Origin: Begonia masoniana
Taxonomy: Eukaryota; Streptophyta; Magnoliopsida; Cucurbitales; Begoniaceae
NCBI GenBank assembly: GCA_022432975.1
Contig: CM039516.1
Location: 33,877,157-33,941,156 of the forward strand
DNA length: 64,000 bases
Reading direction: 5' to 3'
Under the pieces are notes generated by a model that was not told the origin of the DNA, made no database searches, and worked only from the letters and a program-made list of their open reading frames with translations. The position numbers were made by a program, and so were the translations under genes. This document shows, in pieces, positions 30,073 through 42,035 of the stretch; the stretch's first letter is position 1; the number at the start of each line of letters is the position of its first letter.

Positions 30073-31034
30073 GTGAGTTTCTAGTGTTTTCGGGCATTTA
30101 ATCTCGATTTCTAGGATGTTTAACATTTAGGGTTTTGTTAAATTTTGTTGGAAAAAGTCGGGTTTTGCTAGGAAACGTTAGAAATTACTTTGTTAACGTT
30201 TGTTGGATGAAATAATGGATGATTTGGGCGTTTGTTTGGAAAAATCGGTTATGGAGCTTTGGAGAACCTCCATTAATGGAGTTTGAGAATTGGTGAGCGT
30301 AAATTGCTCGATGAAATGTCCGAGAGAGATTTATTAGAGTTTTAGGAAATTTCCTTTAGTTAGGAGTTTTGTAAATTCTAGAAACTTTATGTTTGAGCTT
30401 GGTTTTAACAAAGGATTCTATGGATTGGTTTAGGTGACCAAGTTCGGGACGAGGAGCCCGGTGTGCACGTGACGCGAGGTAAGTTCTCGTGATCTATTGT
30501 GGCCGATTGGCCTACACCACAAGTCGGAATTCATGTTGAGGATTGTTTGGTGATGTGTTTGTTTTGTTGTTTCGGTTGGGTAGATTAGGTTCGGTTGTTT
30601 TTATAGGTTATTGTTGCGTTTTGATGGTATTCGTAGAGTTTTGTATGCTTTATGTATATATGTCGATATTGAACTGTTCATGCATCATGGTTTAAAAATG
30701 TCATGAAAATGAATTTAAGCATCGATTTATGAAAAGAATATGCATTGTAAAGGCAAGTAAAGTATCACAGTAAACAACCATGACATGGGGTTATCGGGGA
30801 TGAGGTTCAGACCCGGCGTTCCGTGGTGAGCGGGTTTTCCTCCCTTCAGATGGTGTGGGCTGTCTAACCGCTTGATGTGCCCTATCCATCTGTCGAGCGT
30901 TTTCGATAACCATAGACTGACACGTATTGATAAATGAAATGACATGGACGGTTTTCATTGCATACATGATCATGCATATACATTTACGTAAAACTTGCTG
31001 AGATTTTTATCTCATAGGTGTCTTTGTGGTGTAG
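30073..31034 (+). other. L7 leader module
   Basis: Intron-like 30073-30433 (CTAG|GTGAGT to TTTAG), exon-like 30434-30478 (45 nt), intron-like 30479-31034 (GAG|GTAAGT to GTAG|GTGA). Arms 30511-30522 and 31024-31035 are a perfect 12-bp pair. Hairpin TGAGAT-TTTT-ATCTCA at 30999-31014. Confidence 0.55.
30785..30914 (+). repeat. GGTTATCG...CGATAACC inverted segment in L7 intron 2
   Basis: A 125-bp segment bounded by GGGTTATCG and CGATAACC in inverted orientation. The same segment, reversed, is in L9 at about 50248-50383. It may fold as one long stem-loop. Confidence 0.6.
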
Positions 31035-32353
31035 GTGATTACGAGCAAGGTGAGGACGATGTCCCTCCACCCGACGAGCCTACAGCTTGACGAAGGATGT
31101 TCGTGAGGGCGGCCTGTGTAGTCGATGCGAGTACAACCCGTACGGAGCATAGGTTATGTGTTTTGGGATTTTGGGTTGCCATGGTTAACGGGAGATGATA
31201 TTTAATGTTTGTCTAGAACCCTTATTAGGATGCTTGGTATCTGGATAGGTTATAAATTGATGTTTTGATTAGTTTCCGCCACATATTGTGAACATTGACG
31301 AAATAGAATGTTTTGATGTTTAGAATGAATTTTGATGAAATAGAAATGAAAGTTGTAAATTGGGTGAGTTTTGATGTTTTGAAGGTAGTTGACGATTTAA
31401 GTTGATATTGAAGTTTAGAGATTGATTTGGATGATTTTAGGTGGAACGTCCGGTTTTTAGAACGATCCACGCAGTTGGTTTTCGTGAATTTTAGATATGC
31501 TTTAGGATTCGTTTTTTTACGCTCCGTTTTAAGTGGGTTTTTTAAAGATTTTTATGGGAGGTAGAGTCGAGGGTGTCGGGAATGCGTGGGTAAACTTTCA
31601 AGTGATTTGGAGGTATTTGGCTCGAGAAAATAGGAAGAAATATGGGGATAAGTCAAAACGGGTCAAAAAGAGCGTTTTTAGGTGTTCTTAGGCGAGAAAA
31701 ACCCGAGCCGGCACGATCGATCGGGCCCGGGGCGCAATCGGTCGCGGCCGGGATGTTTTTGGATGAAAAAGGCCCGAGCCGGCTCGATCGGTCTGGCCCG
31801 GGGCGCGACCGATCGCGGTCGGGTGCTTGGAGGGCGCACAGCGCGCTGGCGCTGGCGCGCAGCGCCCTGCGCAGCGCCCAGCGCGCCCCAACTTGACCCG
31901 AGTCGATTTTTTTCAAATTTCGACTTTTCAAAACACGTTTTAACCCGACTTTTTACGATACTTTTTAAACATATTTTACGAGCGATACCCAAGTATTTTA
32001 GAGGGTTTTAAGGACCCGAAAACCGAGATGACATTTTTCCAAAAAATGATTTTAATCTCGTTTTAGTGATTTAAACATTGACGAACCTTATTGCCCAACT
32101 CGTTAAAGTCTCTTTTGTTGAATCCCGACCCTAGATGAGTCATTTCGGGTATGTTTTAAGTTGGAGCCAAAATGTCGATAGATGTGGATTGATGCCCGAG
32201 TCCGTTCTCCAACGAACGAACGAATGAAAGAAAAGGATAAAAAGCAAAAAAAAAAAGTTAGTGAGAACGGGCAAGGGTAATACGTATGTATATAAAGGTA
32301 TGCACGCACGACACAAGTCGTGGCGGCACCGGCGCGGAGTCGGGGTCGTCACA

Positions 32354-33747
32354 TCATCCTCCCCAGGTGATTGAGGATTTGACCTCAAATCCTTTAAGTC
32401 AGGCCTCTCGGAGTTTTCTTCATCACTTATATAGGGTGATAGGTCCATGACATTGAACGTTGCCGATACTCCATAATCTCCAGGCAGTTCAATCTTATAA
32501 GCGTTATTATTGATCCGCTGCAACACCTTGAAGGGTCCATCCACGCGAGGAAGAAGTTTAGATTTTCTTTTGTCGGGGAATCTATCTTTTCGTAGGTGTA
32601 ACCAAACCAAATCGCCTTCATTGAAAATAACCTTTTTTTGGCCTTTGTTTACTCGTTTGGCCACGCTCGCATTTCTCTTCTCGATGGCTTGACGCACGTT
32701 CTCATGTAATTTCTTAATCTGTTCGGCCTTGTTTACTCCTGATGGGTTGGCCAGTTCATTAATGGGTAACGGAACAAGGTCCAACGGTGTACATGGATTA
32801 AACCCATAGGCAACCTCAAAGGGCGTTTGCTCAGTAGTGGAATGAAGGGTGCGATTGTAGGAAAATTCCAATCCGGGAAGGACTACATCCCAAATTGATA
32901 GTTTCTTACCTACAATACTGCGTAAGAGGGAGCCTAAGGTCCTGTTAACAACTTCCGTCTGCCCATCAGTTTGGGGGTGGAAAGATGTGCTAAAACATAG
33001 CTTCATCCCCAACTTCTTCCACAAAGTGGTCCAGAAGGAGCTCAAAAATTTAGTGTCCCGGTCCGACACTATGGAATGTAGTATACCATGTAGGCGAACG
33101 ATTTCCTTGAAAAATAGGTCAGCTATAGAAAAGGCGTCATCCATTTTTGCACAAGGAATGAAATGTGCCATCTTAGAGAAACGATCCACAACCACCATGA
33201 TCGAATCCTTATTATGAGCAGTTCGTGGCAATCCCAAAATGAAGTCCATACTAACTTCAGTCCAAGGGTGCGAAGGAATGGGTAAGGGCATATACAAGCC
33301 TTGTGGTAGAACCTTACTCTTGGCTTTCTTGCACACGACGCATGTCTCCACCATGCGGTGCACGTCTCTTTTCATATGTGGCCAAAAGAAGTGTTCCTTA
33401 AGCATATCGAGGGTCTTCTTCTCCCCAAAATGACTCGCTAATCCTCCACAATGGGCTTCTTTTACAAGACATCGCCTTAAACTTCCTTGCGAAATACATA
33501 ATTTTCCCGCCCTTAATAAATAGTCATCCATAAGTCGATATTCTCCTTCAGCCCTTTTCTTGCACTTGGTGTAATAAGATCCGAAATCAGGGTCAGATTC
33601 GTAACTATGCTTGATCCATTCAAATCCAAAGAATCGAATCCCTAATTCGGTAAGAAGAATGCGTTTCCTCGAAAGTGCATTGGCGACAACATTATTTTCC
33701 CCTTTCACATACTTTAGAATGTACGGAAACCTCTCCAAGAATTCCAC
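32354..33747 (-). pseudogene. CRM-type element 1: RNase H end and integrase
   Basis: Minus strand, open from 33747. It starts in the RNase H tail ([20 protein letters not shown]), followed by the integrase zinc-binding region ([23 protein letters not shown]) and the catalytic core: [19 protein letters not shown] and [15 protein letters not shown] supply the two Asp and the Glu. The C-terminal part has [20 protein letters not shown] and [11 protein letters not shown]. Integrase inserts the cDNA. The frame is itself intact, but a stop at 33793 separates it from RT, and L7 cuts off the CR-like tail; the open frame continues artificially into L7. Confidence 0.92.
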
Positions 33748-33792
33748 CCACTTAGCATGCCTCTTGTTTAACTTGTGCTGACCCTTGATATA

Positions 33793-36084
33793 CTATAAAG
33801 CTTGATGGTCAGTATTGATAACAAATTCTCTTGACAATAGGTAATGCTGCCAGTGCTTTAATGCTCTAATAACAGCATAAAATTCCTTATCATAAGTTGA
33901 GTAATTGAGCACGGCTCCTTTAAGTTTCTCACTAAAGTATGCAATGGGCTTCCCTTCTTGCATGAGTACGGCTCCAATGCCAACTCCGAAAGTATCACTC
34001 TTAATTTCAAATATCTTGTTAAAGTCGGGAAGTGCTAACACAGGCGAGTGGCATAACTTGTCCTTGATCAGCTCAAAGCTCTTTTGACAAACCGGGGTCC
34101 AAGTAAACTCTTTTCCCTTTTTAGTGCAATCAGTGAGCGGTGAGACTATTGAACTAAAGTTTTTTATGAACCTCCGGTAAAAAGAGGCCAGACCATGGAA
34201 GCTACGTAATTTGGTTAAAGAGTTGGGGGTAGGCCAATCCTTAATAGCCTTGATCTTGTCAACATCGGCTTCCATGCCATCTTTAGAAATGACAAACCCT
34301 AGGAAATAAACTTTATCTTGTGCGAATGAGCATTTGCTTAAATTCCCAAATAATTGAGCTTTTCGTAGGGTTTGGAAAAGTACACTAAGATGGTTGAGGT
34401 GTTGTGGGAGGTCTAGACTGTACACCAAAATATCGTCAAAATAGACAACAATAAATTTTCCAAGGAAATCTTTCAGCACGTGGTGCATAAGTCTCATGAA
34501 GGTACTGGGCGCGTTAGATAACCTGAAGGGCATCACCATCCACTCAAAAAGCCCGTACTTAGTCTTAAATGCCATCTTCCACTCGTCACCTTCTTTCATT
34601 CTAATTTGGAGGTAACCACTCTTAAGGTCCACCTTAGAAAATATTGAGGCTCCACTGAGCTCATCCAACATATCCTCGAGCCTTGGAATAGGGTATCTAT
34701 ACTTGACGGTAATTTGATTCACGGCTCGGCTATCAACACATATCCTCATTGTGCCGTCTTTCTTAGGTACCAATAGTGAGGGAACTGCACAGGGGCTCAT
34801 GGACTCTCGTATATATCCTTTATCCAACAATTCTTGTACTTGATCTTGAAGTTTCTTGATCTCCTCGGGGTTCATTCTATAGGCCGGTCTATTAGGTAGT
34901 GTAGCCCCGGGTATGAGGTCAATTTGATGTTCTATACCATGTAGAGGTGGTAATCCTTGGGGCAGTTCCTCAGGAAACACGTCTTGGAATTGATTGAGTA
35001 ACTTCTTCACGATGTCAGGGATTACTCCTAGCTCCATAACTCTATCTCGAAATAATATTAGGATCATGGGATCTCCTCGAAGCACCGATGCCTCTATCTC
35101 CGATCTAGTCATAAAAAGATTTGCTTTATTCTTCGCTTCTTTTCTAGCGGCATCGTCTTTGAATATTTCCTCGGGGGTCAAAGGTGCTAACTTGATTGTT
35201 TTACCACCAAACTTAAGTGAATAGTAGTTAGAATATCCATCATGGTTCACTCTTCGATCAAATTGCCAGGGTCGTCCAAGAAGCAAGTGGCTAGCACTCA
35301 TGGGCACGACATCACATAAAACAGAATCTTGATATTTTCCCATAGCAAAATCTACTCTCACTTGTCGAGAGACCTTAATATCATCCCTATCATCTAACCA
35401 TCGTAACTTGTAAGGGTGGGGATGCGTAGTTGTCTCTAATCCTAACTTCTTAACTAACTTGTCAGATGCCACGTTGGCACAACTTCCTCCATCTATAATT
35501 AAAGAGCATATCTTATCCTTGATAACACATCTACTATGAAAGATATTCTCACGTTGGCAATCTTCTCCTGAATTCTTAGTCACCAGGACTCGTTTCCTAA
35601 CCATCAACAAGGGTCCCTCAGGAGCGCGCACGACTTCGTCCTCAGTGTCACTTTCCTCGACATCTTTGTCCTCTATTCCTATCTCGTGGTCATCCTCACT
35701 CTCAACTTCTCCCGTATCTTCCTTGATAATCATCACCCGTCGATTCGGACATTGAGCCATATAATGACCTAGGCCTTGACATTTATAACACTTGATTTCT
35801 CTCGCTCTTAGTGGGTTGGCTTTATCGACTAAGGTTTTGTTACTGGACTCCTTAAGTGGCCAACTAGGGTTAAAAGACTTCTTTCCTTCAGCCTTGTCAA
35901 AGGGCTTGATTGGCTCGGGTGGCTTAGTGGTGACTTTAGGAGGAATGTGGGGGGTAAACTTAGTAGGGTAGGTGGATTTTCTCTTTCTATTGAGCTGTCG
36001 CTCAATCGTCATGGCCATATGAACTATTGCATCTAAGGACTCTGCTGGGTGTATTTCAACTGGATCTCCTATGTCTCTATTCAA
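33793..36084 (-). pseudogene. CRM-type element 1: Gag C-terminus, protease, RT, RNase H
   Basis: Minus-strand open frame of 763 codons. Order: end of Gag; one zinc knuckle [14 protein letters not shown] at about residue 98; acidic linker; protease with [12 protein letters not shown] at about residue 195 (the usual DSG is DGG here); [14 protein letters not shown] with [13 protein letters not shown] start, [17 protein letters not shown] and catalytic [11 protein letters not shown]; RNase H with [16 protein letters not shown] and NTDHQAL then a stop at 33793. Copying RNA into DNA is the role of this block. The terminal stop and stops in gag make the copy non-autonomous. The DGG change near the protease centre may also be harmful. 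Confidence 0.93.
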
Positions 36085-36932
36085 TCCTCGAATGAATCTA
36101 GCAATAACTTACTCCTTAGGTTCTTCCATATCTACTCGTATCCTTAGAGTTTCAAATTCAGCTAGGTAAGCCTCAACGGATCGAGTTCCTTGTCGTAGGT
36201 TTTGGATTTGAAGGAATAAATCTTGACGGTAATGGGTGGGTATGAACCTCTTATCATGAGCGACTTCATTGCTCTCCATGTCGTAATGGGGGTATCTCCT
36301 ATCCGTCGTCTTTGGAGCTTAATATTGGACCACCAGAGGGCCGCATATCCCGATAGCTCTACGGATACTAACTGGATCTTTACTTTATCGGAGTACTCAT
36401 AATAGTCGAAAACTTTCTCTACCTTATCAATCCATTCTAGAAAGGTATCTCCATCGCATGTTCCGTCAAATGGGGGTATATGTAGCTTGACATTTCTAAG
36501 GTCCTCTTGATCCTTTCGTCTACTTGGTCGAAAAGTATCTTCATCATCTAAGGTCCATTCTTCCTCCTCCTCCTCATAAAGCGGGTTTCGTCTCCTAGGA
36601 TACTCAGGTCTTTCTTCATCCGAAGTGGGATATGGTTCTTGAAATCGTCTCCTAGGATTTCTAGGTCTAAATCGAGGTGGGGGTTCTCAGGTCACTTCAT
36701 TTGGAATTCTCGTATTAAGGACTTCCATTATGTGTTTCATGCTAAGGGTTAAGTCCTTAAGTTGTTGGCCTATATGGTTAACTTCTCCACTAAGACCATC
36801 TAATTGTCCTTGCATGCTAGACTCTCCCTCTTGTAGGGTGTGAGTCTCGGGTTGGGGAATGTCTTTGTCCCGGTTCGGTTCTTGATTCATATCTTGGTTT
36901 AGCTCTCGGTTAATTGCACTTCTAGTCTTCAT
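36085..36932 (-). pseudogene. CRM-type element 1: Gag N-terminal region
   Basis: Starts at ATG 36932 (MKTRSAINRELNQDMNQEPN) and runs through a predicted coiled region to a stop near 36690. It continues in the same direction with PPFDGTCDGDTFLEWIDKVE, ALWWSNIKLQRRR and EFETLRIRVDMEEPKE, the Gag domain of CRM/chromovirus elements, to a stop at about 36108. The WW and IDKVE signatures show the domain is complete apart from the nonsense codons. It joins the frame starting at 36084. Confidence 0.85.
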
Positions 36933-38063
36933 TCATGTGAATACTAAAGTTTTAGGAAGGAAGATTTTAATTAGGTTTAAGTTGATCCTAAATTGTTAGG
37001 ATAGGGAAAAATGGTGAACCTAACTAGAATTCCAATCCAGAAATTTTGAAACGCATTTTTAAGGGCCTAAACGACGTTTTTTGGGGGTCAATGCAGACCG
37101 TTTTTTGTAGAGCTATTTGTGAGCTTCGATTTGATAGGTGGCTCGTCAAAAACTGACACTTGTAGCCAAAGTTATGGCCGTTTTAGTGGGGAAAGGTATA
37201 ATTCACTAACAAATAAGTTTTAAATCCACTAAACAGAGATAATCGATTCGTACGTGCTCTTTAACGTCTTAGCGAACTTAATACATATATTTCCAAACAT
37301 GCAATTACAAACAATTATCTTACCAACAGAACCTTATTAATTTTAATCTCATCCAAACACAAAGTGAAAGCGACATAAAGCAAACACCAAAAGTAGAGAC
37401 TAGTTTAGGTTATGCACTTTTACTTAACTTTCACTCCTTTTAGCAACGTTTTACTTTATCAATGTAATTCAAATGAAAAGACAAATATTCTCAGTAGATT
37501 AATATATTAAGAATGCATCAACAGAACATTATAAAATGAAACTCGGATTTAAATATGCAACTGCATTAAACTATAACACTAAACAGCAACTTAAACCACT
37601 AAACAGCAACTTAAACCACCAAACAGCAACACGAAATGATGTTAATCAAACATATTTCTTAATGCTCAGATCTGTGATTATAACAACATGTTCTTAAGTG
37701 CTGGAAAAGTGAGATACACAGCAGCCAAGTCAGCAAACCAAAAAGAGAAAGAAAAACAGCAAGTACTAAGTTTGTTAGGGTTTGTTCTACCAAAAAGAGA
37801 AGGAAAATAAGCAACACGAAAATGGTGGAATACTTTTCAAAAACTCAAGCTCAAAGTTGCAGAATACTAATAAAAACTTTCTGGAAATGATCTTTGCAAG
37901 AAACTAAAAGAAAATAAAAGAGAAGGTAAGAAAAACAGCAAGAACACCAAACCGAAAATGAAGAACAGCAAGCACCCCGTTTTGGTGCCTCGGTTTTGGG
38001 CAACCAAATGGGTTTGGAAAACCAAACCGATCTGGTTTCCCTCACCCTAAGGGAGCTATCCAA
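36933..38063 (-). other. CRM-type element 1 untranslated leader
   Basis: About 1.1 kb between PBS and gag with no coding frame of note. It includes three near-identical copies of CACTAAACAGCAACTTAAAC at 37577-37631. An A-rich and AAGAGAAAG-rich part lies at 37740-37960. Confidence 0.6.
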
Positions 38064-38075
38064 GCTCTGATACCA
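38064..38075 (-). promoter_or_regulatory. Primer-binding site of CRM-type element 1
   Basis: Plus-strand GCTCTGATACCA is the complement of TGGTATCAGAGC (tRNA-iMet), two bases from the 5' LTR. Confidence 0.95.
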
Positions 38076-38077
38076 CC

Positions 38078-39086
38078 TGATGAGCTCCGACCTACAAATA
38101 GGACTCAAGAACTCGAAGAAGACCGGTTAGCTCCGGGTGACACAAATCCGAAAAAAACCGAGAATGGAAAATGTAAAAGAAATATCAAACGTACTTGAAA
38201 TTTAATGAAATTTTAGGTGAATCTTGTGAAGTGAGTGAGGTGTGTGCTGGTGAAAGTCGTGGTCCAGATTCGTTAAGATGAAGGATTTATGGAATGTTTT
38301 CCGAGAATCGGCCGGTGAGTGCTTCAATGGAGCTTCCGGCAAGAGTTTCTTCCAAGGAAGAAAACTCGATTCAAGCAACTGGTTAAGGCCACTCCTTGCT
38401 GTTTTCCGCTCTTAAAAGAGTGGAGAAGGAGGTGGCAAAATCCACTCCAACTAGCTACCAAGCTAGAAGAATGGTTCGGGGGCGCAACCTCTCTGTTGTT
38501 GTCAACCGAGCTTACCTTGGAAGCTCTTTGCTCCAAGCTTCTTCTTCTATTGAGAGAGAAATCTGTGGGTGCTCATAAATCAACCAAAAAAAGTTACAAA
38601 CACCAATTCCATGAATATATAGACCTGATGGTGGGCTTGGGTTTGGGCTTGGGCTTGGACTTGGAAGAGGAATGATGGTCACCATGTGGGCTTGAGCCAT
38701 GTCTTCAACTTCAATGGGCCAAACCAAGCCACCAACTAATCCTATCATTCATCTAATCCTAACATGCATCTAATCCTAACATGCATCTAATAAAGTTTAA
38801 ACAAGAAGTCCAACGTTTGCCAATAAGTTTGAAATTTCAAAAAAGGCAACAAATATTAAAGCTCGGGAAGACAAATTCCCATGTGAGCATTAATGTGTCT
38901 CTTTAGTCTTTCCACATGAGGAGATGCTTCTGTTGGTCAACGTCTCCAGCTTTAATTTCCCATTTCAAGTCATCCACGGTGTCCTCCAAGTCTTCACACG
39001 AACCATGACCTGCAAAAGAGACAAGTGTGTTAGTCAAATTGTGGACTCGGGTCTGGGATCGTGTAATGGGCCTACGGGGCACATCA
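38078..39086 (-). repeat. CRM-type element 1, 5' LTR
   Basis: TGATGAGCTCCGACC to GGGGCACATCA on the plus strand, 1,009 bp; small indels distinguish it from the 3' LTR, such as an extra GGCTTG repeat near 38645. Confidence 0.95.
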
Positions 39087-39091
39087 TATTC

Positions 39092-39930
39092 TTTCTCTCA
39101 AAAACCCCATTTTGTTGAAGATTCCTAGGCGAAAAGAAATTATGTTCAATGTCATATTTAAGAGAAAAACACTCAAACTTCTCATTCTCAAATTCTCCAC
39201 CATGATCACTATGAATGGCAATAATAGAGAGTTGCTTTTTGTTTTAAATTTTCTTCCTAAATCTATAAAAAGTGTTAAATGTTTCATCTTTTGAATTTAG
39301 AAAGAACATCCAAGTAAACCTGGAGAAGTCATCAACAATAACAAAGATATAATATTTAACTCCTAAGCTAACAATTTTTGAAGGACAAAAAAGGTTCATA
39401 TGAAGAAGTTGGAGAGGCTTGGAAGAAGAGACGAAACCATTTGAGGCAAATGAGCCTTTTGTTTGCTTTCCCATTTGACAAGCATCACACACTATCATTC
39501 TCAAAGGATATTTTTGAAAGTTCCCTAAATAAGTTGTTTCTTGAAATTTTAACTAAGGTATTTATACTTACATGACCTAGTCTCTTATGCCAAGACCAAC
39601 TATCAATAGGTGAATTTGTCATAAAACATTTTTCATCAAAACAAGAAACATTATCCAAATCAATAGTATATATATTTTCATTCCTATATCCAATAAACAA
39701 GATTTTTCCATTTGAGTTATCCTCAATCATGCAAATTTTTTATTAAAAAATAACTTTATATCCTTTATCACACAATTGACTAATGCTCAAAAGATTATGC
39801 TTCAAACCATCAACCAATAAGACATTTTCAATAATATGAGTAGAAGCATTACCTATGTTTCCAATGTCTACGATTTTTTCTTTTTGTAGATGTGGAGGTA
39901 AAGTTTGAGGAGTGTCCCGTCATATGCCTC
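39092..39930 (-). pseudogene. Ty1/copia pre-integrase domain and integrase core
   Basis: Minus strand. The protease-side motif YLDSGCLRHMTGHSS comes near 39920, then IDSWSWHKRLGHVSINTLVK (GAG-pre-integrase), VCDACQMGKQTKGSF (zinc-finger Cys pair) and IFVIVDDFSRFTWMFFLNSK (integrase core). It ends GVLERKNRSF at the CRM insertion. Stops and a frame change near 39490 and 39250 make it non-functional. It continues at 28534. Confidence 0.88.
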
Positions 39931-39994
39931 AAACAACCACTATCGAGATACAAAAAATTCTTTAAGGGAGGTCCTTTAACCTACAAAGAAACAA

Positions 39995-41045
39995 TCAAAC
40001 GGTTTTTTTAGTTACCCAAGTCTTTTTAGGTCTTTGAATGTTAGTCTTGGTTTTTTTAGTAATCCACATTAAGATAGAAGATGATTTTCTCTTACTTAAT
40101 TTAGAGAACAAAATAGGACCCATTCTATTGCACATATTATAAGTGGTTGGTTTAACAAAAAAAATTTCATACACATTTTTCTTTTTAAAAGTCTCATAAC
40201 CAATACTGACTTTATCAAAAGCCACTCTTTGCTTTCCCAAGAGCATTTCCAAGTTTTTGCTACCGTTAGAGAACTTAAGCATTATATTGTTTAAAGGGTA
40301 AAAACCAATATAAACAAAGTATAATTCTCTAAACTTTAAGCCCTAACAACTAAAATCTTAAAGTATTAAAAATCTAATAAATCAAACCACTGCGGGGGCC
40401 GTTCTCCGTGTGTCAGGACCGTACAAGTATTAGAAAATCACGAAAAGTTTGAGATGATTTTTCCATGATATAGTAACCATGTGGTAAAAATTTCAAGTAA
40501 ATCTAATATCGTTTAGTTTTTGTTTTAGTGAAGAAGGAACGGGGGGCCGACCTCCCAGACCAGTCCCCCGGTCCTGGCACATGGAGAACAACCATCCATT
40601 TTCCAAGACTGTCCCTGTAACACTCGAGAATTTCTTACCCCTACTAGGGTTTGATTTGTTAGATTTTTATTACTTTAAGATTTTAGTTTTTAGGGATTAA
40701 ATTTTAGGGGGTAATATAAATAAACTTCATACTTTGGGGTTTATATTGGCTATTATCTTTGTTTAAATCAACATTTTTACTCTTTAGATCACTAATCTCA
40801 TTTTCTAATGAAAAAGTCACATTAGCAAGCTTTCTAACTAAATCAACATTCTCCTTTTTCAATACTTTGTATTTAGACTTAAGCAAGTTAAATTGATTAA
40901 TTAGATTGTTAAGCATCTATCAATTCACCTTCATCAACATCATCGTCTAAATCACTAAATGAGTCACTTACTTCATTTTCCGTAGCCATCAAGCACATGT
41001 TGACAACTTCTTCATCTTCAGAGGAAATATCATTTTCGCTATCAT
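39995..41045 (-). pseudogene. Ty1/copia Gag-protease linker region
   Basis: Degenerate frames at 40704-40916 (coiled LINQFNLLKSKYKVLKKENV segment) and 39995-40282 (KPTTYNMCNRMGPILFSK). Such a long linker with a coiled region between Gag and protease is typical of Sirevirus-type copia elements. The stretch 40300-40690 contains two GC-richer patches (40393-40430 and 40535-40600) and an isolated TGTAACACTCGAG-like sequence at 40615, which looks like the start of an L-type LTR without the rest. Confidence 0.5.
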
Positions 41046-41970
41046 CACATGCGACTTTCATTACTCTCTTTTTAAATTTCGTTGGCACTTTCTTAGCTTG
41101 AGGACAATCAGCCTTGAAGTGCCCAGCTTTCTACATTCAAAATATGAGCCTTTTTTTTAGACTTATTTCCTTTTGAGAACCTCTTCCTTTGCAACTTTTT
41201 ACGTTGCACAAACTTGTTAAACCTCCTTGTGATTAAGCCAATCTCTTCATCAACTTCTTCCTTTTCAAATTCATCTTGTTTGCTTGAAGAAGCTTTGAGG
41301 GCAATGTCTTTCTTCTTGGAGATCTTCTTCTCTTTTTGGTCTTCCTTTTCATTGGCCTTCATGGTAATCTCATGAGTCATTAGCAATCCAATAAGCTCTT
41401 CTAATTTGAAAACTTGGAAATCTTTTGCTTGTTGGATAGTCGTCACCTTGGGTTGTCATCCTCTTGGCAAGAATCATAGTATTTTCCTAACCAATTCTTT
41501 ATTTGGATACACTCTACCAAGCATTTTCAAGTTATTAGTAATTTTAGTGAACCGTGTAAACATTGAACTAATAGATTCATCTTTCTCCATTGAAAAGAGT
41601 TCATATTGATGTACAAGCATACTCATTTTGTTTTCTTTCCCTTGATTAGTTCTTGTCACAACTTTGTACTCTATTAAATTCATTCTTATTAAGAGCATAA
41701 ATATAAAGTATTCATAGATTTAGCATTCAAGCTTAATTTTCTTTTATCATGATCATCATAATCTATAGGCAATTTAAGCACATTTACTCCGTTTTCTATC
41801 TTGATAGGAATAAAAGGACCATTTTCAATAACACTCAACAAATTATAATCCATGGATTGAATAAAAATTTTCATTCTATCTTTTCAATAAATATAATCAT
41901 TACAGTCAAAGAAGGGAGACCTAGTAGTAGATTGCCCCTCAACATGTGAAAAATTTAAGTTGAATGCCAT
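41046..41970 (-). pseudogene. Ty1/copia Gag
   Basis: Starts at ATG 41970 (MAFNLNFSHVEGQS) and contains KDRMKIFIQSMDYNLLSVIE, SLNAKSMNTLY, FSMEKDESISSMFTRF and LEELIGLLMTHE, the UBN2-type Gag of copia elements. A lysine-rich tail and the GHFKADC-like zinc-knuckle position near 41120 follow. Frame breaks occur near 41690, 41460 and 41110. It lies directly inside the right LTR and PBS, so it is the first gene of the nested copia element. Confidence 0.85.
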
Positions 41971-42023
41971 AGAACTAAGATACAATATAATCAAGTTAAT
42001 CACAACAAAATTTTTAATACCTT

Positions 42024-42035
42024 GCTCTGATAGCA
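42024..42035 (-). promoter_or_regulatory. Copia primer-binding site
   Basis: Plus-strand GCTCTGATAGCA is the complement of TGCTATCAGAGC, one mismatch from the initiator tRNA-Met site. Confidence 0.8.

Larger units (their letters stand above)
29544..32353 (+). mobile_element. L7: solo LTR nested in CRM-type element 1, TSD TCATC
   Basis: TGTAACACCCGGTTTTG to GGGGTCGTCACA, 2,810 bp, duplication TCATC at 29539-29543 and 32354-32358. It separates the CR-like tail from pol. The LTR start forms CCCG-N6-CGGG (29551-29564). A TCCGTTTTACGAA box is duplicated at about 29611 and 29768. GC-rich tract at 31688-31895 with CGATCGATCGG. No genes. Confidence 0.94.
28540..39086 (-). mobile_element. CRM-type Ty3/gypsy element 1, TSD TATTC
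   Basis: Complete minus-strand chromovirus. 5' LTR 38078-39086, iMet PBS 38064-38075, leader, gag, pol, PPT GGGGAGGA (complement at 32357-32364), 3' LTR 28540-29541. Flanks TATTC at 28535-28539 and 39087-39091. Integrase C-terminus [11 protein letters not shown] and a C-terminal RRPITRSQTRVHNL motif encoded partly in the 3' LTR point to the CRM (centromeric) clade; this is recognition by motif and was not tested phylogenetically. It interrupts copia integrase. Solo LTR L7 sits between pol and the CR-like tail. Confidence 0.93.

Noticed and set aside
32140..32353. C-terminal extension of the CRM-type integrase ORF
   Set aside because: The open frame simply runs on into L7 beyond the TCATC duplication at 32354-32358.
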